Shown: positions 62,143 through 64,000 of the stretch, piece by piece
Numbering within the stretch: position 1 is the first letter of the stretch
Layout of the letters: every line of letters starts with the position of its first letter
Assembly: GCA_011525785.1 (NCBI GenBank)
Contig: WYBT01000030.1
Span: 248,001-312,000, forward strand
Direction of reading: 5' to 3'
Source of the DNA: Planctomycetaceae bacterium
GTDB lineage: Bacteria; Planctomycetota; UBA1135; GCA-002686595
DNA length: 64,000 nucleotides
The notes under the pieces: generated by a model
What the model was told of the DNA's origin: nothing
What the model saw: only the letters and a program-made list of their open reading frames with translations
The model's database searches: none
Translations under genes and position numbers: made by a program

Positions 62143-63530
62143 GCGCGCGCGGAGCGAGCCTGTTCGTCCGCGGAGCGCGCAGCTTCGCGTCGGTCGCGGG
62201 CGCCGCGCACGAGCGCAGCACGCCGGCCTTCCTCGACGTGCGCATCGTCGACGGACGCATCGAGGCCGTCGGCCCCAACCTGGAGCGCGGCGAGCTCGAA
62301 CTGCTCGACGCGGACGGCCTGTGCGTCATCCCCGGGCTGGTCGACGTGCACGTTCACTTCCGCGACCCCGGGCTCGAGCACGTCGAAGGCTGGGACCACG
62401 GCTCGGCCGGCGCGCTGCACGGCGGAGTCACGAGCGTCGTCGAAGTGCAGAACAACGCGCCGCTGACGACCACGCGCGCGCTGCTCGAGGAGCGCATCGA
62501 ACACGTGCGGCGTCGCTCGCGCGTCGACTTCGGGTGCCTGGCGAACCTGGTCGAAGCGAGTCTGCCCGAGCTGGCGGCGATGGCGCCGCTGACCCCGGCC
62601 TTCAAGTGCTTCCTCGGCGGCTCGACGGGCGTCGGCGGCCAGGCCGACGAAGGCAAGCTGCGCGAGCTGTTCCAGGCCGCCGCGCGCGCCGGGCGCATGA
62701 TCGTGGCCCACTGCGAGGACGAGACCACGCTGCAGCGCGACAAGGCGCGCCTGGTCGACAGCGATCCGCACGCGACGGTGGCGGTGCACCACCTGGCGCG
62801 TTCGAGCGAGGCCGAGCTGCGCTCGATCGAGACCGCCATCGAACTGGCGCGCGAGAGCGGCGCTTTGCTGCACGTCTTCCACGTCTCGTCGCAGGTCGGC
62901 GCCGACGCCGTGGCCCGCGCGCGCCGCAGCGGCCAGTGGGTGCGCGCCTCGACCGCGCCGCACTTCCTGCTGCTCTCGAACGAGGACGCGCCGCGCCTGG
63001 GCAACCTGCTCAAGGTCAATCCGTCGGTCAAAACGCCGGGCGATGCGTTGGGCCTGTGCGCCGCGCTGAGCGACGGCGCCGTGGACGCGATTGGCACCGA
63101 CCACGCGCCGCATCCGCTCGAGTTCAAGCAGCGCGCCTACGCCAAGGCGCCGTCGGGCATGCCGTCGGTGGACCTCCTGTGGCCGCTGACCTTCGAGCTG
63201 GTTCGCCGCGGCTGGCTCGACGCAGAGTGCGCGCTCGCGAGCGTGACCTGGCGCGCCGCCGAGTCGGTCCGCCTGCTGCGCAAGGGCCGGCTCGCGCGCG
63301 GCTTCGACGGCGATCTGGTGCTGTTCGACCCCGACGAGCGCCGGACAGTGCGCGGCGCGGCGCTGCCATCGCGCTCGAAGTGGTCGGCCTACGAGGGGCT
63401 CGAGCTCCACGGCTGGCCGCGCCTGGTCGTGCGCCGGGGCGAGATCGCCTGGCGCAACGGCGCCCCGACTTCGCTGGCCGGCGGGCGCCCGCTCGAGCTC
63501 GAACCGCCGCAGCCCGCGCGCGTTGGTTGA
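62139..63530 (+). CDS. pyrC: Dihydroorotase-like amidohydrolase
   Basis: A 463-residue enzyme. The metal motif DVHVHFRDPG is at 69-78, the candidate carbamylated lysine is K156, H191 is in AHCEDE, H245/H248 in HVFHVSS, and D321 in GTDHAPH. These are class I dihydroorotase landmarks; allantoinase is a less likely alternative. The usual MPNT is replaced by QNNA. The GTG start overlaps the phosphatase stop (GTGA). Confidence 0.82.
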   Translation: MSARGASLFVRGARSFASVAGAAHERSTPAFLDVRIVDGRIEAVGPNLERGELELLDADGLCVIPGLVDVHVHFRDPGLEHVEGWDHGSAGALHGGVTSVVEVQNNAPLTTTRALLEERIEHVRRRSRVDFGCLANLVEASLPELAAMAPLTPAFKCFLGGSTGVGGQADEGKLRELFQAAARAGRMIVAHCEDETTLQRDKARLVDSDPHATVAVHHLARSSEAELRSIETAIELARESGALLHVFHVSSQVGADAVARARRSGQWVRASTAPHFLLLSNEDAPRLGNLLKVNPSVKTPGDALGLCAALSDGAVDAIGTDHAPHPLEFKQRAYAKAPSGMPSVDLLWPLTFELVRRGWLDAECALASVTWRAAESVRLLRKGRLARGFDGDLVLFDPDERRTVRGAALPSRSKWSAYEGLELHGWPRLVVRRGEIAWRNGAPTSLAGGRPLELEPPQPARVG

Positions 63531-63552
63531 GCGGACGCCGCCCGGCGCGCGC

Positions 63553-63581
63553 TTGCAGGCGCCGCAGGCGCGGCGTGCAAT
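63553..63581 (+). promoter_or_regulatory. Promoter-like element for the DUF58 gene
   Basis: TTGCAG (63553-63558), 17-nt spacer, TGCAAT (63576-63581), 10 nt before the ATG at 63592. Spacing is ideal; hexamer matches are 3-4 of 6. Confidence 0.4.
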
Positions 63582-63591
63582 CGATTCCGCG

Positions 63592-64000
63592 ATGAGCCGC
63601 TTCGCTCTCCCCGACGCGCGCGTGTCCTTCGACGCGCTCTATCCGCAGCGCGTGCGCCGCCTGGCCGAGGAGTTCGCTGGCCGCCGCGCCCGCGCGCTCG
63701 AGGCCTTCGGCGCCGGACGGCGCGCGGGCGGCGGCGACGAATTCGTGGGCCACCGCCCGCTGCGCGCCGGAGAGGACGCGCGCGATCTCGACTGGGAGCT
63801 GTACGCGCGCCTCGAGCGCGCCTTCGTGCGCGAGCGGCGCGCGGAGGCGGGGGAGCGCTGGGCCATTGTGCTCGACGGCTCGCGCTCGATGTCGCTGGGC
63901 CAGCCCAGCAAGCTGCAGCGCGCGGCCGAGCTCGCGGGCGCGCTCGCGGCCTGCGGATTGCGCTGCGGCGCGCGTGTGGAGCTGCTGCGGCACTCGCCAG
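63592..64000 (+). CDS. DUF58-domain protein, 5-prime part
   Basis: The first 136 codons are in the window and the frame is open to the edge. GDEFVGHRPLRAGEDARDLDWELYARLERAFVRER, followed by IVLDGSRSMSLG, matches the DUF58 domain (von Willebrand A-like) found next to MoxR ATPases. A MoxR gene may follow outside the window. Confidence 0.8.
   Translation, partial: MSRFALPDARVSFDALYPQRVRRLAEEFAGRRARALEAFGAGRRAGGGDEFVGHRPLRAGEDARDLDWELYARLERAFVRERRAEAGERWAIVLDGSRSMSLGQPSKLQRAAELAGALAACGLRCGARVELLRHSP

Overview
The window is a very GC-rich bacterial chromosome segment (about 70% G+C by eye) with dense, mostly short-gap gene packing. The gene mix points to the phylum Planctomycetota, or a close relative, living as a Gram-negative-type cell: DUF1573 and FGE-sulfatase-fold exported proteins, a Ser/Thr kinase with DWG in place of DFG followed by TPRs, OmpA-like and other lipoproteins, lipid/polysaccharide export systems, and the dnaG-rpoD pair. 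This placement is inference from gene content only; no rRNA gene is present.

Layout. 1-7.3 kb: a DUF1573 exported protein, then a type IV pilus/type II secretion motor block (PilB/GspE-like ATPase, PilT, second PilB/GspE-like ATPase, PilC/GspF-like platform protein). 7.4-11.2 kb: a membrane histidine kinase translationally coupled to two CNNM/CorC-type membrane proteins. 11.3-15.5 kb: a small exported protein, a membrane-anchored HTH protein, an OmpA-like lipoprotein, an FGE-sulfatase-fold lipoprotein and rsmA. 15.9-20.5 kb: dnaG, rpoD and a coiled-coil zinc-ribbon protein. 20.6-26.2 kb: a TIGR01212-type radical SAM enzyme, selB, and a minus-strand operon of M28 peptidase, cupin and DUF6671-like protein. 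26.3-29.1 kb: a 910-aa membrane-anchored, Pro/Glu/Ala-rich protein with an 11-copy hexapeptide repeat and two Sm-like modules.

29.1-40.2 kb is the most notable region: two divergent, tightly coupled operons that together look like a phenolic-lipid / alkylquinone pathway. The minus-strand operon holds an RND/MMPL exporter, a FAD oxidoreductase, a small exported protein and an NtrC-type two-component system. The plus-strand operon holds a YceI-domain protein, a lipoprotein, a UbiG-like methyltransferase, an ICMT-like membrane methyltransferase and a type III polyketide synthase with an intact Cys-His-Asn triad. 40.3-44.8 kb: a site-2-type M50 protease, an aldehyde:ferredoxin-oxidoreductase-like protein fused to a C-terminal MoaD/ThiS-like domain ending in Gly-Gly, and a GT9 heptosyltransferase-like protein. 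44.8-48.1 kb: a Ser/Thr kinase-TPR gene split by an in-frame TAG. 48.2-53.2 kb: a small membrane protein, arginase, and a Wzm-Wzt polysaccharide exporter followed by a methyltransferase with a coiled-coil tail that resembles the WbdD chain-length ruler arrangement. 53.3-64 kb: a GH42-like exported protein, mcsB-type protein arginine kinase, an exported FecR-like protein, a degenerate HAD phosphatase, a GT4 glycosyltransferase, a divergent STAS-PilZ / GAF-SpoIIE-phosphatase pair, a dihydroorotase, and the start of a DUF58 protein that runs off the window.

Two sequence-wide habits help gene-start choice. Consecutive genes very often overlap by GTGA or ATGA. Many first genes have no Shine-Dalgarno sequence but have a TAnnnT hexamer 7-15 nt before the start codon, as expected for leaderless or nearly leaderless transcripts.
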